Assembly (NCBI RefSeq): GCF_046523945.1
Contig: NZ_CP171363.1
Location: forward strand, 558,001-622,000
Reading direction: 5' to 3'
Source of the DNA: Faucicola mancuniensis
GTDB taxonomy: Bacteria > Pseudomonadota > Gammaproteobacteria > Pseudomonadales > Moraxellaceae
Length of the DNA: 64,000 nucleotides
Part shown: in pieces, positions 25,263 to 33,587 of the stretch
How positions within the stretch are numbered: position 1 is the stretch's first letter
How the letters are laid out: every line of letters begins with the position of its first letter
Made by a program: the position numbers and the translations under genes
Notes under the pieces: model-generated
The model's database searches: none
What the model saw: only the letters and a program-made list of their open reading frames with translations
What the model was told of the DNA's origin: nothing

Positions 25263-26516
25263 TCAAATGCCACTCGCTTTTTTGCTAAAAAATTGCATGA
25301 GTGGCTTGATTTTACTCACCTTACTTACGCCCTCATTGCGAATTTGTTGAATGGGAGCAAACTGATTGGTAAATAACCAATTAATCCCAGAAAAACTGTG
25401 CATCATCATCGCATTATTGGCGTAGCGTTTTCGCTCGTAACGTTGCAATGTAGCAAAATCTGCCCATGATTTTTGTGACGGTTCGGCACAACAGCGTTCA
25501 AAATCCTGTTGCAAAACCGCCACCAATGCCACCACGTCCAACAAGCCCAAATTTAGCCCCTGCCCTGCCAATGGGTGTACGCCATGTGCCGAATCGCCGA
25601 TTAAAGCAAGGTTTGGCTTGACATATTGTTTGGCGTGCTGAGCATTGAGTGGAAAACTTGCCACCGACTCAATCTGCACCACATCGCCCAACGCATAGCC
25701 ACTGGCAAAGGCGACTTCTTTGGCAAGCTCGTCTTTTGACAATTGTAACAAGGCATTGGCTTTGTCTGTTGGCAACGACCAAACGATGGATTGCCAATGT
25801 TGTGGGTTGGCTTTATCCTCATCGCTCACATCGGCAAGCGGTAACAATGCCAAAATACTGTCGTCCAAAAACACCTGACGAGCGGTGGCGTTGTGTGGTT
25901 GTTCGGTTTTGATTGCCCCACAAATGGCGGTTTGGTGATAGCTTAATGTATCAAGAGCAATGCCCGCCTGCTGTCGCACCATAGAGGCACGTCCGTCCGC
26001 ACCGACAAGCAGTTTTGCGGTGTACGTGTCGCCATTATCAAGCATAACGTGATAACCATCGGTTTGCCAAGTCAGCGATACCACTTTTTGACCGTGAACC
26101 ACCGTCAAAAATGGCGAAATATCGTCATCATCAAAGCGTTCATACAAGGCTTTTTCAATGATAAACGGCTCAACCATACTGCCTAAGAGCGTTGGATTGT
26201 CATCATTACCAAACTTTAGTTCGCCAATGCCATTCATCTGCCAAACTTGCATTTGGGTATAGTCGGCTTTTCTGGCGGATTGTGCAATTTTTTGCCACGC
26301 ACCGACTTGTTTTAACAGCTCAATACTGGCAAGGCTTAGGGCGAATACTCTAGCATCTCGCTGACTGATTTTTTTGTCCCAATCGCTTGCCGTTAGGTGC
26401 AAATGAGCGTCAATTAAGGTAACTGGGCGTTGCCCTTTGGCAAGTTTTAATGCCAAAGTCGCTCCGACAATGCCACCGCCGATGATTAAGGTTGTTTGCT
26501 TGGGGTTGTGTTGCAT
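25263..26516 (-). CDS. UbiH/UbiF/Coq6-family FAD-dependent ubiquinone hydroxylase
   Basis: This 417 aa flavoprotein monooxygenase of the ubiquinone-hydroxylase family has the FAD ADP-binding motif LIIGGGIVGATLALKLAKG near the N-terminus, the middle motif LLVGADGRASMVRQQAG with the GxDG of the family, and the C-terminal FAD motif LALIGDSAHGVHPLAGQGLN. Family members hydroxylate C1, C5 or C6 of the ubiquinone ring; which position this one serves cannot be read off. A second family member lies 540 bp upstream on the same strand and a third at 35.6 kb. It converges with argF. Confidence 0.9.
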   Translation of the reverse strand: MQHNPKQTTLIIGGGIVGATLALKLAKGQRPVTLIDAHLHLTASDWDKKISQRDARVFALSLASIELLKQVGAWQKIAQSARKADYTQMQVWQMNGIGELKFGNDDNPTLLGSMVEPFIIEKALYERFDDDDISPFLTVVHGQKVVSLTWQTDGYHVMLDNGDTYTAKLLVGADGRASMVRQQAGIALDTLSYHQTAICGAIKTEQPHNATARQVFLDDSILALLPLADVSDEDKANPQHWQSIVWSLPTDKANALLQLSKDELAKEVAFASGYALGDVVQIESVASFPLNAQHAKQYVKPNLALIGDSAHGVHPLAGQGLNLGLLDVVALVAVLQQDFERCCAEPSQKSWADFATLQRYERKRYANNAMMMHSFSGINWLFTNQFAPIQQIRNEGVSKVSKIKPLMQFFSKKASGI

Positions 26517-26546
26517 GGGATTTGCCTGTGTGATATTTTTAACTAT

Positions 26547-26981
26547 TTAGTCTAAATAACTGGTATCTAAATATGCAATCGCACACGCCGATTTTAGCAT
26601 AAATTCCCCTGCTGTATCAGGATAAGCTGTTTGCCAATCAAGACTAGACGCATCTTCAGATTCAATTAATGTGCCATTTTTGCTATACAAATTCACGCCT
26701 AAAACAGCAAGTGTCCTGTCCGAACAATCCCCTACAAAATGAAACATCGCATAGTTATAATATTTGCCATCAGCTTTTTGGGCTTTGGTGTAGTCGCTTT
26801 TGCCAAAAAAATTGACATACCCATTGTTATCTTGATAAATGTTATCTAAATCTAAAGATTTAGTTTCTGTATCATCTTCACTCAAAACCAACCAATTAGC
26901 AGACATCGCCACATTTGATAATAAACAACTAAACGTAAGGGCGATAGTTTTTTTGTTAAAAATTTTAGCGGTTAATTTCAT
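26547..26981 (-). CDS. Small secreted protein, surface-adhesin E-like
   Basis: This 144 aa protein begins at ATG 26981, placed by a GGAG ribosome site five bases upstream; longer frames run into the neighbouring gene. It has a Sec signal peptide (MKLTAKIFNKKTIALTFSCL through LLSNVAMSA, cleavage before NWLVL). The mature part has the layout of the surface-adhesin protein E domain: W near the N-terminus, a DLDNI segment, a YxxAMFHFVGDC central strand and a final KSACAIAYL, with two cysteines likely disulfide-bonded. Protein E of Haemophilus binds host laminin and vitronectin, but many homologues have no known role. It sits between two ubiquinone hydroxylase genes on the same strand. Confidence 0.7.
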   Translation of the reverse strand: MKLTAKIFNKKTIALTFSCLLSNVAMSANWLVLSEDDTETKSLDLDNIYQDNNGYVNFFGKSDYTKAQKADGKYYNYAMFHFVGDCSDRTLAVLGVNLYSKNGTLIESEDASSLDWQTAYPDTAGEFMLKSACAIAYLDTSYLD

Positions 26982-27057
26982 AAAAATCTCCATTGTTAAA
27001 TTTTCCAACATATTTTTATTAAAAAAACAAAGTTTCGGGTTTAAAACAAACCGAAAA

Positions 27058-28287
27058 TTAACTTTTAAGCCCCATCGCAAACGTTGCCACCATCGGTTTG
27101 ACAAACGGCACTTTATCAAACGCAATCAAGCCGACATTACGAGCGACTTTTACCAACGGATTGCGATGCGTAAAGCCATAAACCACCGTATCACAGAACA
27201 AAATCACCCGTTTTTGGTCGGCTTTTCGTCTTTTTTCATAGGTTTTTAGCATCGCATTTTCGCCAACGTTTTCGCCACGCATCACTTGTTGCGTAATCAT
27301 TTTGGCAAGCGTATCGGCATCACGCATACACAGGTTAAAGCCCTGCCCTGCCACAGGGTGCAAGGTGTGAGCTGAGTTGCCCATAATCACGCAACGCCCA
27401 GCCACTTGTTGCTGTGCCAATACTTTGACGAGTGGATACGCCCCACGCTTGCCGACTTTGACAAACTTGCCAGCCCGCTCGCCAAAGGTTTTTTGTAGGG
27501 TTTGTAAAAAAAACTCATCATTGTCAAGGTATTGTTGCTCTTCGCCTTTTTTGCACACCCACACCACCGAACGGCGGTAATGCGTGCCGTCTTTGTCGGT
27601 GCTGTCGGTCAAAGGCAACACCGCCATCAACCCTGTTGGGCTAAAGCGTTCTATGGCTTCGTGGTTGTGCGGTTGGTCAGTCATCACCGTGCTGACAATG
27701 CCCATTTGTTCATAATCGTGAAAATCGGCTTTAACACCCAATAATTGCCGACAAATAGAATTTTGTCCATCGCACGCCACCAACAAATCAGCCGTTAAAG
27801 ACTGCTCTTTTTCGCCTTGTTTTGTAAAAAAAATCGTCACGTTTTTGGCAGATTGGGTAATGTCGGTTACGCTTGTACCATCAAACAGTTCAATGAGCGG
27901 ATTGGCTTGCACCGCTAACAATAATTTTCGCCCAAGCCAACTATTTTCAATAACGTGTCCAAAACTTTCCACGTTTTCTTCGTGTTTATTCAGCGTTGCT
28001 TTGCCAAAATTGTCCTGCTCGCTAATTTTTACCGTATCAATGCGACAGGCATGGCTTTGCAACTCGTCCCACAATCCGATTTGTTGATAAATCTGCACCG
28101 TTCGGCGAGACAGTGCCATGTTGCGTGTATCAAGATAATGTGTGCGGTCGGTGTCATCATCGGGATTGATAGTCGGATAAGTGGATTTTTCTAATAGCGT
28201 GCTTTTAATGCCTTGTTTGGCAAGCAACAACGCAAAAGACAGACCAACATTGCCACCGCCCACGATAATAATTTTTTGCTCGTTCAT
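27058..28287 (-). CDS. ubiH: UbiH-family FAD-dependent ubiquinone hydroxylase
   Basis: This 409 aa protein is a second member of the ubiquinone-hydroxylase flavoprotein family. Motifs are KIIIVGGGNVGLSFALLLAK (FAD), LLVACDGQNSICRQLLG (GxDG-type, with CDG) and CVIMGNSAHTLHPVAGQGFN (C-terminal FAD). The HTLHPVAGQGFN form and overall pattern are closest to UbiH (C1 hydroxylation) in my reading; that subfamily call is moderate. It starts at ATG 28287 behind AAAGGAAAA. The Fur-controlled siderophore operon diverges from it. Confidence 0.82.
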   Translation of the reverse strand: MNEQKIIIVGGGNVGLSFALLLAKQGIKSTLLEKSTYPTINPDDDTDRTHYLDTRNMALSRRTVQIYQQIGLWDELQSHACRIDTVKISEQDNFGKATLNKHEENVESFGHVIENSWLGRKLLLAVQANPLIELFDGTSVTDITQSAKNVTIFFTKQGEKEQSLTADLLVACDGQNSICRQLLGVKADFHDYEQMGIVSTVMTDQPHNHEAIERFSPTGLMAVLPLTDSTDKDGTHYRRSVVWVCKKGEEQQYLDNDEFFLQTLQKTFGERAGKFVKVGKRGAYPLVKVLAQQQVAGRCVIMGNSAHTLHPVAGQGFNLCMRDADTLAKMITQQVMRGENVGENAMLKTYEKRRKADQKRVILFCDTVVYGFTHRNPLVKVARNVGLIAFDKVPFVKPMVATFAMGLKS

Positions 28288-28386
28288 AAATTTTCCTTTT
28301 TTTCGTATAATTGAAATAGCTTACCATAAAATACGATTTTTTTATGATTTTGATTGTTTTTTTTTCATTTTTTTTATAAAATACAT

Positions 28387-28401
28387 TGAAAATCATTCTC
28401 A
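28387..28401. promoter_or_regulatory. Fur box of the siderophore ABC operon
   Basis: The 15 bp TGAAAATCATTCTCA is an inverted repeat of the 7-1-7 Fur type (consensus TGATAATNATTATCA, two mismatches). It lies 26 bp before the ATG of the binding-protein gene, just after a TATAAA -10-like hexamer at 28375-28380, so a bound Fur would block transcription. Confidence 0.75.
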
Positions 28402-28426
28402 TTAACTCTTTAAATTAGGTAAACTT

Positions 28427-29494
28427 ATGTTAAAATTTTCTCGTACCGCTTTATTTATCACGTTGGCAAGCTGTCTTGGTTTAACCGCTTGTAATCAAAC
28501 CCAAAACACCACATCAACAGCCAAAACCTCACCAGCAAGCGGTACGGCAAGCACCGCACAAACAACTGCAAGTGTCACCGATACCAACGGCATGGTAACG
28601 ATTAACACCGTGCGTGGCGATGTGCAATTGCCTGTCAATCCTGAGCCGATTGCTGTTTATGATATGACGCTCATGCAGGATTTAAAAGCGTTGGAAGTGC
28701 CTGTTGCGGGCTTGCCTGCCAAGTTGCGTTTGGACACATTTCGTATCAAAGATGCACCAAGCACCGATATTGGCACGCTGTTTGAGCCGAATATGGAAGC
28801 GTTAAATCAGCTAAAACCAAAAGCGATTTTGGTCGGTAGCCGTATGGTGGAAAAATACGACCAATTAAGCCAAGTTGCCCCAACGCTAGATTTGACGCTA
28901 GATACAGCTCACGCTTATGAGTCTAGCAAACAACGCCTTGCTGATTTGGGTAAATTGTACAACAAAACCGAAAAAGCCCAACAATTACAACAAGACATTG
29001 ATAAAGCAATTGCCGATGCCAAAGCAGTCGCACAAGGCAAAGGCAATGGTTTGGTAATTTTGATAAACGGCAATAAAATGTCAGCGTTCGGCACAAAATC
29101 TCGTTTTGGCTTTATTCATAACGAATTTGGCATTCCACAAGCCGACCCAAATATTCAAGACAGCCGACACGGTCAGCCTGTTACTTTTGAATATATTCAA
29201 AAAGTTAATCCTGATTGGCTATTTGTGCTAGACCGTTCGTCAGCGATTGGCGAAGAAGGCGTGGGGGCAAAAGCCGTGCTTGACAATCCACTCATGCACA
29301 AAACCACCGCTTGGTCAAAAAATCAAATCGTATATTTAAGTCCAGATTCTTACCTAGCGTTTGGCGGTTATTATCAATGGCTTGCTGATGCCAAAATCAT
29401 TAGCGATAGTTTTGGTAAAGGCACAACAACAGCCAGTGCAACCGCTTCAGCCCCTGCAAGTTCAGCAAGTACAACGGCATCAACCACAAAATAA
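28427..29494 (+). CDS. Iron-siderophore ABC transporter substrate-binding lipoprotein
   Basis: This 355 aa class III periplasmic binding protein of the FatB/CeuE/FecB kind captures ferric siderophore for the two permeases and ATPase that follow. A lipobox (GLTAC) ends the signal peptide near residue 22, followed by a Thr/Ser/Ala-rich linker to ~60. The fold carries PVNPEPIAVYDMTLMQDLKA at the start and GTLFEPNMEALNQLKPKAIL, typical of the family. The C-terminus has another low-complexity Thr/Ala/Ser tail, which is unusual. Four genes in the same order make a complete importer; the matching outer-membrane receptor is not adjacent. Catecholate siderophores are the usual substrates of this branch. 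Confidence 0.9.
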   Translation: MLKFSRTALFITLASCLGLTACNQTQNTTSTAKTSPASGTASTAQTTASVTDTNGMVTINTVRGDVQLPVNPEPIAVYDMTLMQDLKALEVPVAGLPAKLRLDTFRIKDAPSTDIGTLFEPNMEALNQLKPKAILVGSRMVEKYDQLSQVAPTLDLTLDTAHAYESSKQRLADLGKLYNKTEKAQQLQQDIDKAIADAKAVAQGKGNGLVILINGNKMSAFGTKSRFGFIHNEFGIPQADPNIQDSRHGQPVTFEYIQKVNPDWLFVLDRSSAIGEEGVGAKAVLDNPLMHKTTAWSKNQIVYLSPDSYLAFGGYYQWLADAKIISDSFGKGTTTASATASAPASSASTTASTTK

Positions 29495-29500
29495 TTAAAT

Positions 29501-29521
29501 GTAGGGGCGTATTGCATACGC
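29501..29521. repeat. Dispersed palindromic repeat, family B copy 2
   Basis: These 21 bp are the exact reverse complement of 24175-24195 and lie between the binding-protein gene and the first permease. The sequence continues the palindrome to 29524 (gtaggggcg ... cgcccc), so the transcript could fold a hairpin in the operon. Confidence 0.8.
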
Positions 29522-29554
29522 CCCATTGATAAAATTAACAAGCTAAGAAAAACA

Positions 29555-30568
29555 ATGACCGTGTTATCCACCACCAAAACGTCTAACGGACGTTTTCCCC
29601 CTTATTTGTTTAATTTATTAAGTCTAGCTATCATGCTAGGCTTATTTTTGTTAAGTCTATCTGTCGGCGTGGCGGATTTTTCTTGGCAAGGCTTGTTCGC
29701 TTGGGCATTTGGCAATAGCGACATGGCGAGCGATATGGAGCTTATGCTTGTGAGCCGTTTGCCACGCACGCTTGCCATTATTTTGACAGGTGCATCACTT
29801 GCAGTGGCTGGCATGGTACTACAAGTCGTGTTAAAAAACCGCTTTGTAGACCCGTCTATGGTCGGTGCAACGCAGAGTGCAGGGCTTGGGCTGTTAATCG
29901 TCAGTCTTATGTTGCCAAGTAGTGGATTGTTCGTCAAAATGCTGATTGCCACGCTGTCGGCATTGGTTGGCATGGTGCTGTTTATGCGGTTAATCAAGCC
30001 GTTACCGCCCACTGATTTTTTGATGATACCGCTTATCGGCATTGTGTTTGGCGGAATTATTGAAGCGGTTACGCTGTTTATCGCTTACGAAACCGAAAGT
30101 ATGCAACTGCTGTCTGTATGGCGGATGGGCGATTTTTCCACGATTTTGTCTGGGCGTTATGAGTTACTTTACGTTACAGGGGCGTTGGCATTTGTGGCGT
30201 ATATTTTGGCGGATAAATTAACCATTGTCGGCTTGGGCGATGCGATTGCGATTAATCTTGGGGTCAATCGTCAAGCAATGCAATGGTTCGCCATTATCAC
30301 CGTTGCCATGATTAGTTCGGTTGTTGTAGTTACGGTTGGGGCGATTCCATTTATTGGGCTGGTCGTGCCGAACATCATCAGCCGAATGATGGGCGATAGA
30401 TTACGCCGTTGTTTGCCTGCGGTTGCCTTGCTCGGTGCGAGTATGGTGCTATTGTGCGATATTTTGGGGCGTGTGCTGATTTTTCCGTATGAAGTGCCTG
30501 TTTCCACCATTTTTGGCGTAGCAGGGGCGGTGATTTTTTTAACCTTGTTGTTAAAGCAAAAAGATTAG
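29555..30568 (+). CDS. FecCD-family iron-siderophore ABC permease (1)
   Basis: This 337 aa permease of the BtuC/FecCD family forms half of the inner-membrane channel. Roughly nine to ten hydrophobic segments run from residue 20 to 330. Family signatures are visible: VSRLPRTLAIILTGASLAVAG (N-terminal third), DPSMVGATQSAGLGLL, LGVNRQAMQWFA, and the ATPase-coupling region VGAIPFIGLVVPNIISRMMG. It resembles FatD/CeuB. Co-directional with the binding protein and the next permease, it is separated from the latter by a 130 bp palindromic repeat. Confidence 0.92.
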   Translation: MTVLSTTKTSNGRFPPYLFNLLSLAIMLGLFLLSLSVGVADFSWQGLFAWAFGNSDMASDMELMLVSRLPRTLAIILTGASLAVAGMVLQVVLKNRFVDPSMVGATQSAGLGLLIVSLMLPSSGLFVKMLIATLSALVGMVLFMRLIKPLPPTDFLMIPLIGIVFGGIIEAVTLFIAYETESMQLLSVWRMGDFSTILSGRYELLYVTGALAFVAYILADKLTIVGLGDAIAINLGVNRQAMQWFAIITVAMISSVVVVTVGAIPFIGLVVPNIISRMMGDRLRRCLPAVALLGASMVLLCDILGRVLIFPYEVPVSTIFGVAGAVIFLTLLLKQKD

Positions 30569-30587
30569 TTCAAAATGAAAGTTTTTC

Positions 30588-30717
30588 GTAGGGTGGGTTA
30601 GCCCTAAGAACCACAAAAATTGCACAACAATTTTAGGTTCGCAAGGGGCGTAACCCACCTTTTTGACACAAATTTTTAACCTAATTTGGTGGGTTACGCT
30701 TTGCTAATCCACCCTAC
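30588..30717. repeat. Dispersed palindromic repeat, family A copy 2
   Basis: Ends gtagggtgggttagc (30588-30602) and gctaatccaccctac (30703-30717) match those of 14689-14776. Internal copies of the same motif (ggggcgtaacccacc, ggtgggttacgc) make it a composite of nested inverted repeats. It occupies almost the whole gap between the two permease genes and could fold strongly in the operon mRNA. Confidence 0.8.
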
Positions 30718-30758
30718 ATATCAAAAATAACAAATTGTGATTGTAAAAAAGAAAAAAT

Positions 30759-31751
30759 ATGACAAATCAAACAATTAATCCATTTTATCAAGCCAAAATT
30801 TTGACAAAACCTGTCATCATCGCAAGCGTTGTACTAGCGATTAGTATGCTTTTGTTTATGACGTTAAACGCCAACGGCAACTGGGATTTTGTGTTGCCGT
30901 TTCGTTTTTACAAACTCATGGCGTTAATCCTTGTTGGGGTGGCGATTGGCGTATCTACCTTGCTGTTTCAAACTTTAACGCACAATCCGATTTTGACCCC
31001 TGCCCTACTCGGTTTTGATGCGTTATATGTGTTAATCCAAAGCGTCCTTGTGTTTGCATTGGGTGCGGTGAATATATTTACCACTCAGCCATTACTCAAG
31101 TTTTTTTTAGAAATTATGCTGATGGTCATTGCGTCCATGCTCATGTTTCGGTTACTTTTTAATGAAAAACAGCAAAATTTATCACGGCTGATTTTGGTTG
31201 GTATTATTTTTGGCGTGCTGTTTCGCAGTTTGTCATCGCTGATTGCACGCTTGATAAATCCAGAAGATTTTGTCGTGGTGCAGTCGGCAAGTTTTGCTCA
31301 ATTTAACACGATTGACAAAACGATGATGTGGGTAAGCCTCGCTATCTGTGCGGTGTGCCTTGGGGCAGTGTGGCGGTGGCGACATCAGGTGGATATTTTG
31401 ATGCTTGGCAAATCGTATGCGATTAATCTTGGCATTGATTATCAAAAATTGGCGTTGCGATTGCTGATTATCATTGCGATTTTGGTGGCGACTGCGACTG
31501 CGTTTGTTGGACCTGTTATCTTTTTGGGCTTGCTTGTATGTGCCTTAACCAATAAAATTAGCCAACAAATGTATCATACTGAACGCTTGATTTTGGTGAG
31601 TTTGATTTCGGTGATTTGTTTGGTTTTAGGACAGACTATTTTTGAACAAGTGCTTGGCATGGCTGGCGTGTTGGCGGTTGTCATTGAACTGTTTGGTGGC
31701 ATTGTGTTTATTATACTGATGTTAAATCGTTATAAAAAGGCGATTGCTTAA
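30759..31751 (+). CDS. FecCD-family iron-siderophore ABC permease (2)
   Basis: This 330 aa protein is the second permease of the importer, resembling FatC/CeuC. Hydrophobic segments alternate through the length; family landmarks are FRFYKLMALILVGVAIGVST, the stretch THNPILTPALLGFDALYVLI, YAINLGIDYQKLALRL and FVGPVIFLGLLVCALT (ATPase coupling). ATG 30759 follows a purine-rich AAAAAAGAAAAA. It pairs with the 29555 permease to form a heterodimer, and the ATPase gene follows after 31 bp. Confidence 0.92.
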   Translation: MTNQTINPFYQAKILTKPVIIASVVLAISMLLFMTLNANGNWDFVLPFRFYKLMALILVGVAIGVSTLLFQTLTHNPILTPALLGFDALYVLIQSVLVFALGAVNIFTTQPLLKFFLEIMLMVIASMLMFRLLFNEKQQNLSRLILVGIIFGVLFRSLSSLIARLINPEDFVVVQSASFAQFNTIDKTMMWVSLAICAVCLGAVWRWRHQVDILMLGKSYAINLGIDYQKLALRLLIIIAILVATATAFVGPVIFLGLLVCALTNKISQQMYHTERLILVSLISVICLVLGQTIFEQVLGMAGVLAVVIELFGGIVFIILMLNRYKKAIA

Positions 31752-31782
31752 ATTTTTGTTAAAATAAAAAAAGGAAAAAATT

Positions 31783-32541
31783 ATGATAACGATTGAAAAT
31801 GTTTCTCATCATATTGATAACAATTTGATTTTAAACAATATTAATTTAAATTTAACAAAAGAACAAGTCATCGCTCTAATCGGTCCAAACGGTGCAGGCA
31901 AATCTACGCTATTCACCGTCATGGCTCGCCTAAATCCGCTACAAACAGGCAAAATCCGCTTTGACGACCACGATATTCTAACCACAGATAGCAAAATTTT
32001 GGCAAAAACCGTTGCCATGCTCGCCCAAGAAAACCACATTCAAGGGCGATTGACCGTTGCCGAACTGTTGATGTTTGGGCGTTATCCGTATCATCAAGGC
32101 AGACCGACCGCCCATGATGAAGCGATTGTCAAGCAAGTCATGGCACGTTTTGAGCTAGATACGCTTGCCACTCGTTACCTTGCGACCTTGTCTGGCGGTC
32201 AGCGACAGCGAGTATTGATTGCCATGATAGTATGTCAAGACACGCCGTTTGTGCTACTTGATGAACCGCTGAACAATTTGGATATGTATCATGCAGGAAA
32301 ATTGATGCGGATTTTACGAACTTTAGTTGAACAAGACAAAAAAACTGTAGTAATTGTGTTACATGATATTAATCAAGCATCGCAATTTGCCGATACGGTG
32401 GTGATGATGAAAAAAGGCGAAATCGTCAGTCAAGGTCGCCCTGTTGATGTGCTGACAAAAGAGCGGATTTTTGAGTTGTTCGGTGTCAATGCAACCGTGT
32501 TAGAGCATAACGGTCGCCCTGTGATTGTGGATACGATTTGA
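31783..32541 (+). CDS. Iron-siderophore ABC transporter ATPase
   Basis: This 252 aa cytoplasmic ATPase powers the importer. Walker A is LIGPNGAGKST near residue 33, the Q-loop is LAQENHI, the signature LSGGQRQRVLIAM, Walker B PFVLLDEPLNNLD and the switch His is in IVLHDINQAS. It matches FepC/FatE/CeuD. It is the last gene of the Fur-controlled cluster and converges with the small membrane-protein gene at 32552 with a 10 bp gap. Confidence 0.95.
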   Translation: MITIENVSHHIDNNLILNNINLNLTKEQVIALIGPNGAGKSTLFTVMARLNPLQTGKIRFDDHDILTTDSKILAKTVAMLAQENHIQGRLTVAELLMFGRYPYHQGRPTAHDEAIVKQVMARFELDTLATRYLATLSGGQRQRVLIAMIVCQDTPFVLLDEPLNNLDMYHAGKLMRILRTLVEQDKKTVVIVLHDINQASQFADTVVMMKKGEIVSQGRPVDVLTKERIFELFGVNATVLEHNGRPVIVDTI

Positions 32542-32551
32542 CAAATTGTTG

Positions 32552-32752
32552 CTAAACTTCAAACAAATACCCCACTACTCCAGTACCAATCAACAACAAA
32601 ACCACCGCTACAGGCAAAATTTTGCCTGCCAGCTTTTTGGTTTTGTTACGAATAAGGATTTCTTGGCTAAAACTGGCAATCGCAAGGCAAATCAAGCCTG
32701 CCACAGTGGACAAAATCCCCAAGCCAATCGCCAAAAATCCCAAATACAGCAT
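32552..32752 (-). CDS. Small two-helix membrane protein, unknown
   Basis: This 66 aa protein has two hydrophobic segments (MLYLGFLAIGLGILSTVAGL and VVLLLIGTGVVGYLF) joined by a basic loop RNKTKKLAGK. Its ATG lies 13 bp after the stop of the upstream lipoprotein gene, so the two are probably one transcript; that spacing and the clean membrane pattern are the reasons to call it. I do not recognise a family. Confidence 0.6.
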   Translation of the reverse strand: MLYLGFLAIGLGILSTVAGLICLAIASFSQEILIRNKTKKLAGKILPVAVVLLLIGTGVVGYLFEV

Positions 32753-32765
32753 CCGTTAGTACCGA

Positions 32766-33404
32766 TTATTTGTTTGCATTTGGCTCAATGCCAGCTTCTT
32801 CCACGAGTTTATGGAGCATTTCACGCACTTCTAAAGCAGTTTTTTCCGCTTTTTGCATAGATTTGCCGATATCTGGATTGGTCTGTGGTGTGGCTTCTGG
32901 ATTTTTTGCCATAATCGCCATCGCCGAACGAGTATCAGCGATGTTTTCTAACATTTTATCACGCACTTTGGTAACACGTGGTTCATTAAATTTCAACGCT
33001 TGCAAGGTTGTTTTTTGAGTGTCCAACTGTTTTAAAATTTCGTCAAACACTTTTTTCTGTTCGGTAGGGGTTGTTGCCGATTGCATTTGTTTTTCTAGCT
33101 CGGCTTGTTTGCTTTGGTGTTTTTTGTCAATGTCGTTAATGGTTTTTAACAACACACCCAAATCCGCTTTTAACGCGACATTTTCAGCAGGTTTTGCGTT
33201 CGCCTGTCCCACGGCATTGTCCGTTGTGGTTGCCAACGATGTGCTTGCCGTTGGTGCAGACACACTTGCCGTTGTTGGTGCAGACACACTTGCCGTTGGT
33301 GCAGGTGCTGATGATAAATCTGGCGTTTCGGCAGGTTTGTCCGTTTTTGAACAAGCGGTTAAAGCAATTGCCAAAGTACTTGCGACTGCGATATGTTTTA
33401 ACAT
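32766..33404 (-). CDS. Lipoprotein with variable repeat linker and helical domain
   Basis: This 212 aa protein has a lipobox IALTAC (Cys18) followed by SKTD, then a ~45 residue Ala/Ser/Thr/Pro linker that contains a repeated SVSAPT motif encoded by a DNA tandem repeat (33244-33306). From ~80 to the end it is charged and helical (DIDKKHQSKQAELEKQMQ, RDKMLENIADTRSAM), probably a coiled coil in the periplasm. ATG 33404 follows AAGGAAT. No family is recognised; a small membrane protein gene follows in the same operon. Confidence 0.7.
   Translation of the reverse strand: MLKHIAVASTLAIALTACSKTDKPAETPDLSSAPAPTASVSAPTTASVSAPTASTSLATTTDNAVGQANAKPAENVALKADLGVLLKTINDIDKKHQSKQAELEKQMQSATTPTEQKKVFDEILKQLDTQKTTLQALKFNEPRVTKVRDKMLENIADTRSAMAIMAKNPEATPQTNPDIGKSMQKAEKTALEVREMLHKLVEEAGIEPNANK
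33244..33306. repeat. Tandem repeat in the lipoprotein linker
   Basis: Units of 21 and 24 bp beginning cttgccgtt (33244-33264, 33265-33288) plus a partial third encode the repeated SVSAPT-type linker. Unit lengths are multiples of three, so copy-number change would keep the frame. Confidence 0.7.
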
Positions 33405-33587
33405 AAAAAATTCCTTAAGATAATTTTAAATAATTTTTTAAAAAATTATCGGTAAAATGGTAAAATTGGCGACCATTTTAACAAAAATACTGGACAAAGT
33501 TTGTATCGGTTATGTGCTTTTTTCTAACGCAACTTTTTATTTAACAATTAATTGAATCAACTTTTAACCAACTATTTAGCCAACTAT

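Noticed and set aside
28427..32541. Calling the ABC operon a heme or vitamin B12 importer
   Set aside because: The permease and binding-protein features fit the FatBCD/CeuBCDE siderophore branch better, and there is a Fur box rather than a cobalamin riboswitch; the substrate is nevertheless unproven.
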